Assembly: GCA_945280365.1 (NCBI GenBank) | Contig: CALYQD010000002.1 | Span: 1-64,000 of the forward strand | Direction of reading: 5' to 3' | From: an uncultured Apibacter sp. | GTDB lineage: Bacteria > Bacteroidota > Bacteroidia > Flavobacteriales > Weeksellaceae | Length of the DNA stretch: 64,000 nt | Shown here: piece by piece, positions 46,348 to 55,226 of the stretch | Layout: the number at the start of each line of letters is the position of its first letter | Numbering within the stretch: position 1 is the stretch's first letter | Notes under the pieces: generated by a model | The model's input: the letters and a program-made list of their open reading frames with translations, nothing else | What the model was told of the DNA's origin: nothing | The model's database searches: none | Position numbers and translations under genes: made by a program

Positions 46348-47289
46348 ATGTTTATAAATTCTAAAGGATATTATATACCTGCAAAAAGAATTAATAATGA
46401 TTATTTTGCTAAACTTAATAACTTATCAGAAGAATGGTATTTTAAAAGAACAGGAATACTTACCAGAGCAAGAGCTTCTGAAGAAGAAACTATAGATTAC
46501 ATGAGCATTAAAGCTGTTGAAGATGCTATCAAAAATTTACCTTATGACATTAAAGATGTCGATTTGATTGTATTTGCTTCATATACGCCTTCTGATACTG
46601 TTGGAACAACAGCTCATGTCATACAAAAAGAATTTCATATAAATAATGCCAAGGCTATTTATGTATCTTCTGCTTGTTCATCAGCTCTCAACGGCATGGA
46701 AATCATTAAATCTTTTTTTACAAGTAAAATTTCGTCTAAAGCTTTATTGATTAGTGCTGATAGAAATTCAAGCTATTCTGATGATAGAGATATACAATCC
46801 GGGCATTTATGGGGAGATGCCGCTGTGGCATTATTTTTTTCTTCCGAACCTATACGTTCTAACGAAGCCGAAGTTTTAGATATAAATACTCTTGGACTTG
46901 GGGATATCGGTCATGGTCCAGAGGCAGTCACTATGGAGCCTAAAAACGGTTTACATATGCCTTATGGGAAAGATGTCTTTACTCAAGCTTGTATATATTT
47001 ATCCAAACAGACGCAAACAATTATCCAAAAAAATGGTTTTTCAATTTCTGATTTATCATATTTTATAGGCCATCAAGCCAATAAAAGAATTTTAAATAAT
47101 GTTTGCCATGAATTAGGTTTAGAGGAAAATAAATCGCTGTCGAATGTTGAGGAATTAGGTAATACTGGGTGTGCAAGTGCTCCTTTAGTTCTTGCTCAGA
47201 ATTATGATATTTTTAAAAAAGGTGATCTTATATGTCTCTCAGTATTTGGAGGGGGGTATTCTTCCGGTACATGCTTAATAAAATTTTAA
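46348..47289 (+). CDS. 3-oxoacyl-ACP synthase III-like (KAS III) enzyme
   Basis: A 313-residue thiolase-fold condensing enzyme. The catalytic triad is present: Cys-110 in SSACSSALNG, His-242 in GHQANKRIL and Asn-272 in ELGNTGCAS; FGGGYSSGTCLI closes the fold. It condenses an acyl starter with malonyl-ACP or a related extender. It is shorter than FabH of fatty-acid synthesis and lies apart from any fab gene, so a role in a special lipid or signal molecule is more likely than housekeeping. It is divergent from DUF6051; no acyl-carrier gene is near. Confidence 0.9.
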   Translation: MFINSKGYYIPAKRINNDYFAKLNNLSEEWYFKRTGILTRARASEEETIDYMSIKAVEDAIKNLPYDIKDVDLIVFASYTPSDTVGTTAHVIQKEFHINNAKAIYVSSACSSALNGMEIIKSFFTSKISSKALLISADRNSSYSDDRDIQSGHLWGDAAVALFFSSEPIRSNEAEVLDINTLGLGDIGHGPEAVTMEPKNGLHMPYGKDVFTQACIYLSKQTQTIIQKNGFSISDLSYFIGHQANKRILNNVCHELGLEENKSLSNVEELGNTGCASAPLVLAQNYDIFKKGDLICLSVFGGGYSSGTCLIKF

Positions 47290-47653
47290 TTGATAAGCTA
47301 ACTGGTATTTAACTTAAACTAACTTCATTGTTATAAGAATCCAATAATCATATTATCATTTGGGCTTTAACAATTTATTAGTTCCTGATTATATTAAAAT
47401 ATATTCTAAAGAGATTGTATTACTTATTATTTAATAATCTAAGTAAGATAATTTTTTGTATACTATTCATATGTAAAAGAATTAATTATGATTATTTCCG
47501 AGAAGAATCTTATCAAATTTATTAATCGAAAAGGGTAGAAAATAAAATATTAGATTAGAATTTGAGTTCTAATCATATTTTGTCATTTTTATGAAAAGTG
47601 CATAAATTATTAACACTTTTAATTACTATAGGTTTCTAAATTTTTTTTAGCAA
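47290..47653. other. convergent spacer with a hairpin
   Basis: No gene is seen between the convergent KAS III and YqiA-like genes. A hairpin GATTAGAA (47553-47560) / TTCTAATC (47567-47574) with a 6-nt loop is followed by ATATTTTGTC. It may act as a terminator for one or both genes. Confidence 0.45.
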
Positions 47654-48202
47654 TTAGCTATTCGCTTTATCAAAAGCCTTCATAATTACTTGATGAATTG
47701 ATGGCATATATTCATTCATATGTGTTATTGCATGCACATCATCTAATTCTAGAATTTTTAATGACGTGCCAAAAACTTTTTTATAATAGTTCGGGTCAAG
47801 AACTTCGTCATTTTTAGAAATTATAAGATGTATGTTTTTGTTTAATATATTTTCCGAAGTAGCTGAAAATATTTTTTCTTTCAACTCGGCAGGAATTCTT
47901 TCTTGTTCCTTTATTTGTTCAGCCGAAAATACAGGATTCGTCATAACATAATGCATACCTTTAAATGAATTCACTAAATGCCAAGCAATATTTGCCCCCA
48001 TACTATCTGCCATAATTATACTATCTTCACAATTTTCTTTTAATATTTTAGCTTTATCTTCTAAAAATTTCGGAATATTCATAAATTCATCCCAATTCCA
48101 ACATATAGGATTATATTCTTCAAAATTTTGATAAAAATTTTGTAAACATTCAAACTTTTTCCCTGAAGTTTGATATCCGTGAAGAAAATATATTTTTTTC
48201 AT
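47654..48202 (-). CDS. YqiA/YcfP-like alpha/beta-fold esterase
   Basis: A 182-residue small esterase of the YqiA/UPF0227 type. It starts KKIYFLHGYQTSGKK; the nucleophile is Ser-67 in ADSMGANIA, the acid Asp-132 (SKNDEVLD) and the base His-157 in DDVHAITHM. No signal peptide. Family members hydrolyse short acyl esters or thioesters. It is convergent with the KAS III gene; a shared acyl pathway is possible but only inferred. Confidence 0.87.
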   Translation of the reverse strand: MKKIYFLHGYQTSGKKFECLQNFYQNFEEYNPICWNWDEFMNIPKFLEDKAKILKENCEDSIIMADSMGANIAWHLVNSFKGMHYVMTNPVFSAEQIKEQERIPAELKEKIFSATSENILNKNIHLIISKNDEVLDPNYYKKVFGTSLKILELDDVHAITHMNEYMPSIHQVIMKAFDKANS

Positions 48203-48446
48203 TTGTATATTTAGCTCTTTACGTTAAAGGATAAACCTTTATTTTGGATTATATTTTTGTTAATTCAATTACTTACGAATATTATTTGCAATTCATCCCT
48301 AATTTATACTTCTTCTTTTAATTCAATATATTAAGCGAATGTCTACAAACCTAATCAAATTTATTAAATTTGTCAATAATATAATATTAAAAATTTATAT
48401 TAGTACTATTCCGGAATTATTGTCAGTATTATTTAAAAAGAAATAA

Positions 48447-49970
48447 GTGTATAAAAAGTTATTTAGTCAAACACTAATTTATGGATTAAGCAATGTTTTA
48501 GTCCGAGTATTTCCTTTTATACTAACCCCTATGTTAGTAAGAACATTCGGCCCCGCTAAATATTCTATATATGCTGATTTTTATTCTGCGGCAGGTATAC
48601 TTTCTGTATTATTAACCCATGGAATGGAAACTACATTTTTTCGCTTTTTTCAAAAATTTAAGGATAAAGAAATAAAGCAAAATACAGTATATTTCACTTC
48701 ATTTACTTCAGTTTTAATTGTGTCTTTATTATTCTTAATTTTTGGAATATTAGCCAGACATTTTTTAGCCACAGCCTTTAAACATCCCGATGAAGTTGTT
48801 TTTTTAGTATGGTTTCTTTTTATCCTCGCTGCTGACGCTATATCGGCTGTTCCCTTTGCAAAACTTAGAATTCAGAATAGATCCTTATATTTTGCTTCTC
48901 TTAAAATATTGAATTCTGTCACCATGTTCTTTTCAACAATTTTATTAATATTCTGGATACCTAAGCAAATTGAAAATGGAGGAATAGGAGCTGCTTTTTT
49001 TAGCAAAGTGTATAATTTTGATTATGGTATAGGCTATGCTTTTGCTGCAAATTTATTTGCCAGCATTATAACCTTTATTGCTTTAATCCCTACTATGTTA
49101 GATGGTAAATACACCTTCGATTTTTCTTTATGGAAAAAGATGTTAATTTATGCATGGCCTATAACCATTGCAGGATTAGCCGGAATTGTAAATGAAACGA
49201 TGGATCGACAGTTTATTAAATATCTTCTTCCTGAAGGAGTTGCTGAAATCCAAATGGGGATTTACAGTGCAGTTTATAAAATAGCTACTTTTATTACTTT
49301 GTTTAAAACCGCCTACCTACTTGGTGTGGAACCATTTTTCTTTTCTCATGCAGGAGAAAAAAATTCAGGAAAAACGTATGCTACTTTAATGAAATATTAT
49401 GCCATTTTCAGTGCTGTTATTTTATTATTTTTAGTAGCCAATTTAGATTGGATAGGACGTTTATATATAAGAAATTCGGATTATTGGGAAGGCTTTCCAG
49501 TAGTTCCTATCCTATTAATTGGGTCTACATTCTTAGGTATATACCTCAATCTTTCCATATGGTACAAATTATCTGACAATACACATTACGGAGCAATCAT
49601 TTCCGGTATAGGGGCATTGATAACCGTAGTATTAAATTTTATAGGATTAAAATACACCGATCTTGGCTATTGGGCATGTGCTATTGCTACGTTTATATCC
49701 TATCTTACCATGATGCTAATATCTTATTTTTGGGGACAAAAATTATATCCTATACCTTACAATTACAGGAAACTTATTTTTTATATTGGAGGAAGTTCTT
49801 TGTTAAGTCTAATTGCCTATTATTGCAGCAATCAAATGTATGTAAGAATTCTAATCGGAAATATTTTATTCTTTTTATTTATTTATCTTACTTTAAAGAT
49901 CGAACAAAAAGACATAGAAGTCTTAAAGAAAAAATTTTTCCAACTTAAAACACATAAAAAGGAGAATTAA
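48447..49970 (+). CDS. Wzx-type polysaccharide flippase (MOP superfamily)
   Basis: A 507-residue inner-membrane protein with about 12-14 helices, starting at GTG (MYKKLFSQTLIYGLSNVLVR). The N-terminal pattern TPMLVRTFGPAKYSIYADFY and the central MLIYAWPITIAGLAGIVNET with DRQFIKYLLP are typical of Wzx/PST flippases that move lipid-linked glycans across the inner membrane. The C-terminus is basic and cytosolic. No other polysaccharide gene is adjacent, so it works with loci elsewhere. The GTG is preferred because no ATG lies upstream in frame after a stop at 48444-48446. Confidence 0.92.
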   Translation: MYKKLFSQTLIYGLSNVLVRVFPFILTPMLVRTFGPAKYSIYADFYSAAGILSVLLTHGMETTFFRFFQKFKDKEIKQNTVYFTSFTSVLIVSLLFLIFGILARHFLATAFKHPDEVVFLVWFLFILAADAISAVPFAKLRIQNRSLYFASLKILNSVTMFFSTILLIFWIPKQIENGGIGAAFFSKVYNFDYGIGYAFAANLFASIITFIALIPTMLDGKYTFDFSLWKKMLIYAWPITIAGLAGIVNETMDRQFIKYLLPEGVAEIQMGIYSAVYKIATFITLFKTAYLLGVEPFFFSHAGEKNSGKTYATLMKYYAIFSAVILLFLVANLDWIGRLYIRNSDYWEGFPVVPILLIGSTFLGIYLNLSIWYKLSDNTHYGAIISGIGALITVVLNFIGLKYTDLGYWACAIATFISYLTMMLISYFWGQKLYPIPYNYRKLIFYIGGSSLLSLIAYYCSNQMYVRILIGNILFFLFIYLTLKIEQKDIEVLKKKFFQLKTHKKEN

Positions 49971-50305
49971 TTCTGCATTTTTCTTCTTCAATTTAAAAAC
50001 AGACAATTATATTAGCTTTTATTATTATACTTAAAGCAATATTTATTTCAATTTCTTATACGTTGTTACTAGTAACCTTTAGCTAACAAATTTTTCAATA
50101 TTAAATTTTCATTACTTTTTATATTATTATTCATTTTATTTTTATTTAAATAATATTATTTATTAGCTATAATTATAGTATTAATAACGCTTTAGAAAGG
50201 TAAAAACTATAAAATAATTTAATTATATGCATTTATAATTTCAATATATTATAATAATTAAATATATAATTAGCGATTTATGATAACATATTAAAATAAA
50301 TTTAT
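49971..50305. other. AT-rich spacer after the flippase gene
   Basis: About 335 bp, nearly all A and T, with no coding frame that I can support. Its right end leads into the promoter of the candidate small RNA. Confidence 0.5.
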
Positions 50306-50313
50306 TATCTTTG
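50306..50313 (+). promoter_or_regulatory. -7 box with no protein gene downstream
   Basis: TATCTTTG, an exact TAnnTTTG box on the plus strand. The only thing downstream on this strand before a strong terminator is about 100 nt of structured sequence. No clear TTG at -33. Confidence 0.45.
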
Positions 50314-50318
50314 TCTCA

Positions 50319-50425
50319 ATATTTATTTTATCTTATAATTATAATTTTGAGCATTCACAGATAGAAATTGTACTATGCTGTGAAAACAAATAAAGCGGTC
50401 ATTTGATGACCGCTTTATATTTTAT
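50319..50425 (+). ncRNA. candidate structured small RNA
   Basis: From the -7 box a transcript of about 100 nt would end at the terminator at 50392-50416. It can fold into three hairpins: CTCAA/TTGAG closing a 28-nt AT loop; TTCACAGATAG pairing with CTATGCTGTGAA (one bulged G); and the terminator stem. No reading frame of note is present. No known RNA family is recognised. The 3' part is antisense to the end of the TPR-like operon's transcript, so it may also simply be a bidirectional terminator. Confidence 0.35.
50392..50416. terminator. bidirectional intrinsic terminator
   Basis: A perfect 10-bp stem AAAGCGGTCA (50392-50401) / TGACCGCTTT (50407-50416), 5-nt loop. On the minus strand it follows the last TPR-like gene by 28 bp and is followed by a T-rich stretch; on the plus strand TATATTTT follows. 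Confidence 0.88.
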
Positions 50426-50443
50426 AAAACTTTATTTTAAATA

Positions 50444-51511
50444 TTAATTTTTCAACTCATCATTTAATAATTTAGAAAAAAATGAGGTATTATTTCTAGC
50501 ATCAAATTTTTCAGCTAAATCTAAGGCTCGGTTATAGTAGTAGGAATACAAATCTTTTAAATTATATTCACCTGAATCGTCATATAATGGATGAGTCGCA
50601 CTTATCCTTATTTTCCTAGAACCTTCAACGTTAAAAAGATTTAAGACATTCACTGAGAAATCGAATTGCAAAGAATCTTCCGAATTAAAATCCCAAGGAG
50701 AATATTTTTCAAAAAGCTCAAATGCTTTTTCTCTATCATTATATATTAAATAATTAATTAATAATGAAACAGTTGATAAAAAAGTCCCATATTCCTCATC
50801 TACATTTTTTTTTAGCTCATACATGGCTTTTTCATAGAAATCAGCTGCTCTAGAATCTCCTAATTTATTTAAATAATAGGCAAATTTGCAAAAAGTAGTA
50901 AAAGGCATGCGATTACAACTGAGTTTCTTTACAAAAATATCATGAACAATATCAATAGCTCTGTCTACATTTCCTTTTATTAATTCAGACTCAATACTAA
51001 TATCTAGCTCACAAGCCACACAGTGGGACATATCATCACGGGTGTCTTTTTCTCTTAATTCAATATAAGCATCACTTGCCTCTATATCTCCTATAAAATT
51101 ATACCATCTAATTATAAGACTGTAATACCCACGTAAACTATAACCATTTTTTGTCATTCTAGATTTAAGATCCTCAAATATTTTTTCTATTTGCTCTTTT
51201 TCTATATTTGAATTTCTATAGGAAGCTTGCGCTAACCATCTATATTTCCATAATAAATCTTTTTCATCAAAAATTTCAGGATTTTTATCATAGGTTTCAA
51301 GAAGCCATGTAAAGGCTGGAAAACTTTCAATACATCTTGAAGTTCTAAATTCTTCTTCTATTAACTCCAACCTAAAATCAAATCCACATTCTAGATCATT
51401 ATTAGAATCCGCTAAAAGTATTGCTTGTTTTAAGAGAATTATTTTGTCATCCGGATTTGTAATTGAATTTAGCTTTAAATTAATTTTATGTAATTCTAAA
51501 TTATAGCTCAT
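50444..51511 (-). CDS. TPR-like protein, third tandem copy
   Basis: A 355-residue, all-helical, cytosolic solenoid protein (pairs of helices such as AAFYEKAM-type repeats), TPR-like rather than a strict TPR match. It carries a conserved DDMSHCVACELDI segment near residues 182-194 with two Cys three apart. Except for about 15 residues at the N-terminus and about 20 at the C-terminus (EKFDARNNTSFFSKLLNDEL) it is identical to the copy before it. Its ATG overlaps the stop of that copy by 4 bp. Function unknown; such solenoids usually bind proteins. Confidence 0.85.
   Translation of the reverse strand: MSYNLELHKINLKLNSITNPDDKIILLKQAILLADSNNDLECGFDFRLELIEEEFRTSRCIESFPAFTWLLETYDKNPEIFDEKDLLWKYRWLAQASYRNSNIEKEQIEKIFEDLKSRMTKNGYSLRGYYSLIIRWYNFIGDIEASDAYIELREKDTRDDMSHCVACELDISIESELIKGNVDRAIDIVHDIFVKKLSCNRMPFTTFCKFAYYLNKLGDSRAADFYEKAMYELKKNVDEEYGTFLSTVSLLINYLIYNDREKAFELFEKYSPWDFNSEDSLQFDFSVNVLNLFNVEGSRKIRISATHPLYDDSGEYNLKDLYSYYYNRALDLAEKFDARNNTSFFSKLLNDELKN
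50514..51468 (-). repeat. 955-bp direct repeat, copy A
   Basis: By eye this is identical to 51581-52535, at a constant offset of 1067 bp. It covers nearly the whole of the third TPR-like gene except its two ends. Such identity means a very recent duplication or ongoing gene conversion. Confidence 0.88.
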
Positions 51512-52578
51512 TTGCTCATTGTTTCTTTAGTTAATAAATTTTTAAAATTATCGGTTTTATTTCTTGCATCAAATTTATGAGCTAAATCTAAGGCTCGGTT
51601 ATAGTAGTAGGAATACAAATCTTTTAAATTATATTCACCTGAATCGTCATATAATGGATGAGTCGCACTTATCCTTATTTTCCTAGAACCTTCAACGTTA
51701 AAAAGATTTAAGACATTCACTGAGAAATCGAATTGCAAAGAATCTTCCGAATTAAAATCCCAAGGAGAATATTTTTCAAAAAGCTCAAATGCTTTTTCTC
51801 TATCATTATATATTAAATAATTAATTAATAATGAAACAGTTGATAAAAAAGTCCCATATTCCTCATCTACATTTTTTTTTAGCTCATACATGGCTTTTTC
51901 ATAGAAATCAGCTGCTCTAGAATCTCCTAATTTATTTAAATAATAGGCAAATTTGCAAAAAGTAGTAAAAGGCATGCGATTACAACTGAGTTTCTTTACA
52001 AAAATATCATGAACAATATCAATAGCTCTGTCTACATTTCCTTTTATTAATTCAGACTCAATACTAATATCTAGCTCACAAGCCACACAGTGGGACATAT
52101 CATCACGGGTGTCTTTTTCTCTTAATTCAATATAAGCATCACTTGCCTCTATATCTCCTATAAAATTATACCATCTAATTATAAGACTGTAATACCCACG
52201 TAAACTATAACCATTTTTTGTCATTCTAGATTTAAGATCCTCAAATATTTTTTCTATTTGCTCTTTTTCTATATTTGAATTTCTATAGGAAGCTTGCGCT
52301 AACCATCTATATTTCCATAATAAATCTTTTTCATCAAAAATTTCAGGATTTTTATCATAGGTTTCAAGAAGCCATGTAAAGGCTGGAAAACTTTCAATAC
52401 ATCTTGAAGTTCTAAATTCTTCTTCTATTAACTCCAACCTAAAATCAAATCCACATTCTAGATCATTATTAGAATCCGCTAAAAGTATTGCTTGTTTTAA
52501 GAGAATTATTTTGTCATCCGGATTTGTAATTGAATCTAACTTTAAATCAATTTTATGCAACTCTAAATTATAGCTCAT
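51508..52578 (-). CDS. TPR-like protein, second tandem copy
   Basis: A 356-residue helical solenoid protein, nearly the same as the third copy (differences at HKIDLKLDS near the N-terminus). Its last 19 residues (HKFDARNKTDNFKNLLTKET, ending MSK) instead match the end of the first copy (391 residues), so it is a mosaic. The conserved DDMSHCVACEL is present. Its ATG overlaps the stop of the first copy by 4 bp, and its stop overlaps the next ATG by 4 bp: the three genes are translationally coupled. Confidence 0.85.
   Translation of the reverse strand: MSYNLELHKIDLKLDSITNPDDKIILLKQAILLADSNNDLECGFDFRLELIEEEFRTSRCIESFPAFTWLLETYDKNPEIFDEKDLLWKYRWLAQASYRNSNIEKEQIEKIFEDLKSRMTKNGYSLRGYYSLIIRWYNFIGDIEASDAYIELREKDTRDDMSHCVACELDISIESELIKGNVDRAIDIVHDIFVKKLSCNRMPFTTFCKFAYYLNKLGDSRAADFYEKAMYELKKNVDEEYGTFLSTVSLLINYLIYNDREKAFELFEKYSPWDFNSEDSLQFDFSVNVLNLFNVEGSRKIRISATHPLYDDSGEYNLKDLYSYYYNRALDLAHKFDARNKTDNFKNLLTKETMSK
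51581..52535 (-). repeat. 955-bp direct repeat, copy B
   Basis: Second copy of the repeat described at 50514-51468; it lies within the second TPR-like gene. Recombination between the two would delete or add one complete coupled gene. Confidence 0.88.
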
Positions 52579-53750
52579 TTTCTCATTATTTCCTTAGTTA
52601 ATAACTTTTTAAAATTATCGGTTTTATTTCTTGCATCAAATTTATGGGCTAAATTCTGTGCTATAGATAAATAATAGTTATATAAATCATCAGAATTATA
52701 CTTTGCATCAGCCCTATAGAAAGGTAAGGATGGATTTAATTTTTCTAGCTCGATAGTCCCTTTTTGTTTAAATAAGTTTAAAAAATTTAAACAAACGTCG
52801 AAATTTGTCTTGTCTTCTGAATTTAACTGCCAATGAGCATACTTTTGATAAAGATCCAATGCATGCTGGGTATTATGGTAAGATGCGTAATTAATTAATT
52901 TAGAGAAACCTGAAATAAATGAAGATTCAAAATCATTATCAAACTCATTTAATCCCTTTTCAAAATACTCTTTCGCTTTACTCTCATTAACATTATTAAG
53001 ATAATAGGCTAAATTACAATAAGTATCAAAAGGGACTTCATGACAAGATATGCCTTTAAATAGCATTTCCTTTGTATCTAAAATGGCCGAATCATAATCT
53101 CCTGCAATTAATTTAATTGTTATTTTTTTATTCAACTCACAGGCTTCACAATCCGACATTCCATCTCTTCCATATTCATCTCTTTCTTTTAATGTTTGTA
53201 AAGCACCGGAAATATCTCCAATTGATTCTTGCAAATCTATTTTAGGAACGTAATATGCTCCTAATCCATATCCATTTCTTTCCAACCTCATTTTTAAATC
53301 TGCTAAAATGTCTTGAATTTGCTCTAATGAAATATCTGCATTATTCACAGCCCTACAAGCCAACCATTTATATTGCCATAATACATCCTCTTCCTCAAAT
53401 AAATCGGGATGAGAATCAACCGCTTCGAGCAACCAAGTCATCGCCGAAAAACTATCAATACAATGGGATGTATAATTTTCCTCTTCAATCAGTTGGATTC
53501 GTAGATCAAAAGATTCTTCTAAATCATTGGCAGCATCTGACAATCTGATTATCTCTTTCAATATGGGAATTCGATTATCTGGATTTATTTCTTCATCCAT
53601 TAAGATATGGCGTAAATCCATACTTTCATATAAATCTTTATTAAGATCCGCAATTTCAATTGCTTGATTTATTAATTTTTTTCTCAGATCGATATCATTT
53701 TCTTCATCAATCTTAATCTGTAACTTTTGTAATTGTAATTTGTAGTTCAT
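52575..53750 (-). CDS. TPR-like protein, first and most divergent copy
   Basis: A 391-residue helical solenoid protein, longer than the other two by one extra N-terminal helical repeat (residues about 28-62: IEIADLNKDLYESMDLRHIL then the related IIRLSDAANDLEESFDLRIQ). It keeps the Cys motif as DGMSDCEACELNK near 200. It is only moderately similar to the other two, so it is the older paralogue. It starts the operon; a -7 box lies 33 bp upstream. Divergent from the VKGC-like gene. Confidence 0.86.
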   Translation of the reverse strand: MNYKLQLQKLQIKIDEENDIDLRKKLINQAIEIADLNKDLYESMDLRHILMDEEINPDNRIPILKEIIRLSDAANDLEESFDLRIQLIEEENYTSHCIDSFSAMTWLLEAVDSHPDLFEEEDVLWQYKWLACRAVNNADISLEQIQDILADLKMRLERNGYGLGAYYVPKIDLQESIGDISGALQTLKERDEYGRDGMSDCEACELNKKITIKLIAGDYDSAILDTKEMLFKGISCHEVPFDTYCNLAYYLNNVNESKAKEYFEKGLNEFDNDFESSFISGFSKLINYASYHNTQHALDLYQKYAHWQLNSEDKTNFDVCLNFLNLFKQKGTIELEKLNPSLPFYRADAKYNSDDLYNYYLSIAQNLAHKFDARNKTDNFKKLLTKEIMRK

Positions 53751-53783
53751 ATCAGCTTTTATTAATGTTTCTCTGTTTTATAC

Positions 53784-53791
53784 CAAAGATA
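53784..53791 (-). promoter_or_regulatory. promoter of the TPR-like operon
   Basis: On the minus strand TATCTTTG, an exact TAnnTTTG box, 33 bp before the start codon at 53750. A TTG lies 23 bp further upstream (53815-53817), within the range known for -33 elements. Confidence 0.55.
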
Positions 53792-53881
53792 CTACTTATA
53801 TCATTATTCATATACAACCAAATCTTATATTTTGAATTGATTTTTATTTATTATCTTTATTGAGCAAGAAAAAACAACAAT

Positions 53882-55210
53882 ATGAAAATATCAAAAGGTA
53901 AATTATTCCAGGAAATAGATAATTCTCCCCTAATTATATTTAGGATGTTATTCGGATTTTTACTTTTTGTAGAATCTTGGGGTGCTATATTGACAGGGTG
54001 GGTAAAAACTAACTTAATATCTCCAAAAGTATTCTTCAGTTTTATTGGTTTTGAATGGCTTCATCCTCTTCCCGGATATGGAATGTATTTTTATTTTATA
54101 TGTATGGGAGCTTTAGGATTATTAGTAATGATTGGATACAGATATCGGTTAAGCCTTTTGTGCTTTACGATTTTATGGACAGCTCAATATTTAATGCAAA
54201 AAACGGCATATAATAACCATTATTATTTTCTGACTCTCATAAGTTTCTTAATGCTTTTTTTACCTGCAAATGCTTATTACTCCATTGATGTAAAAAGAAA
54301 TAAGAATATAAAATCATTGACAATGCCCCAATGGTGCTCATTCGTTCTGATACTGCAAGTTTCAATTTTATATATTTATGCAAGTATTGCAAAACTCTAT
54401 CCTGATTGGCTGGATGGTACTTTTACCCGATTATTATATTCTCATAAAACAGATTTCCCCTTTATAGGTAAATTTTTTACGGAAAAATGGTTTTATATTT
54501 CAATTGCTTATCTTGGTATTTTATTTGATGGATTGATTGTTCCTATGATGCTTTGGAAAAAAACCAGGACATTAGCTCTAATAGCAAGTTTAATTTTTCA
54601 TCTTTCCAATTCATTTATTTTAAAGGTAGGTATTTTCCCTTATTTTGCTTTAAGCTTTATTGTTTTTTTCTATCCTCCGGACACAATAAGAAGAATATTT
54701 TTCAAAAAACGACCCGCACTTTCATTAAAGACTTATAATTATACTAATAAGAATCAGACATATATCCTTTTAGTAATAATCTATTTTATCATTCAATTAC
54801 TCCTACCTATACGCCACTATTTCATTAAAGGAGATGTTTTCTGGACAGAAGAAGGACATAGACTAAGCTGGAGAATGATGTTAAGACAGCGAAATGGTTC
54901 TACCTATTTTACGATCATTGACAAAAAGACAAAGGAAATCCTTACCTTTAATATGCATGACTTATTTACTGAAAAGCAAATCCACAGAATAGATTGTTAT
55001 CCTGATTTTATATGGCAAGCAGCTCAGTATATAAAACAAGATTTTAAACAAAAAAATAAGGAGATTGAAATTTATGCAAATACAAAGATCTCTGTTAATG
55101 CACATCCGTTCAAGCAATTTATTGACCCAAAAATAGATTTAGCATCAGTAAGCTGGGATTATTTTAAACACTCTAATTGGATTCTTTTATATGATGATTA
55201 TAGAAAATAA
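53882..55210 (+). CDS. HTTM-domain membrane protein (vitamin K-dependent carboxylase-like)
   Basis: A 442-residue protein with several membrane helices (about residues 15-275) and a soluble C-terminal part. It fits the HTTM/VKGC family: an N-terminal RMLFGFLLFVESWGAIL helix, a central AYNNHYYFLTLISFLMLFLP, IYASIAKLYPDWLDG and the conserved HRLSWRMMLRQRNG segment (about 326-339). Animal relatives gamma-carboxylate glutamate in secreted proteins; the role of bacterial relatives is not known. It is divergent from the TPR-like operon (131 bp) and convergent with the EamA gene (16 bp). Confidence 0.88.
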   Translation: MKISKGKLFQEIDNSPLIIFRMLFGFLLFVESWGAILTGWVKTNLISPKVFFSFIGFEWLHPLPGYGMYFYFICMGALGLLVMIGYRYRLSLLCFTILWTAQYLMQKTAYNNHYYFLTLISFLMLFLPANAYYSIDVKRNKNIKSLTMPQWCSFVLILQVSILYIYASIAKLYPDWLDGTFTRLLYSHKTDFPFIGKFFTEKWFYISIAYLGILFDGLIVPMMLWKKTRTLALIASLIFHLSNSFILKVGIFPYFALSFIVFFYPPDTIRRIFFKKRPALSLKTYNYTNKNQTYILLVIIYFIIQLLLPIRHYFIKGDVFWTEEGHRLSWRMMLRQRNGSTYFTIIDKKTKEILTFNMHDLFTEKQIHRIDCYPDFIWQAAQYIKQDFKQKNKEIEIYANTKISVNAHPFKQFIDPKIDLASVSWDYFKHSNWILLYDDYRK

Positions 55211-55226
55211 AAATCATATATTTATC

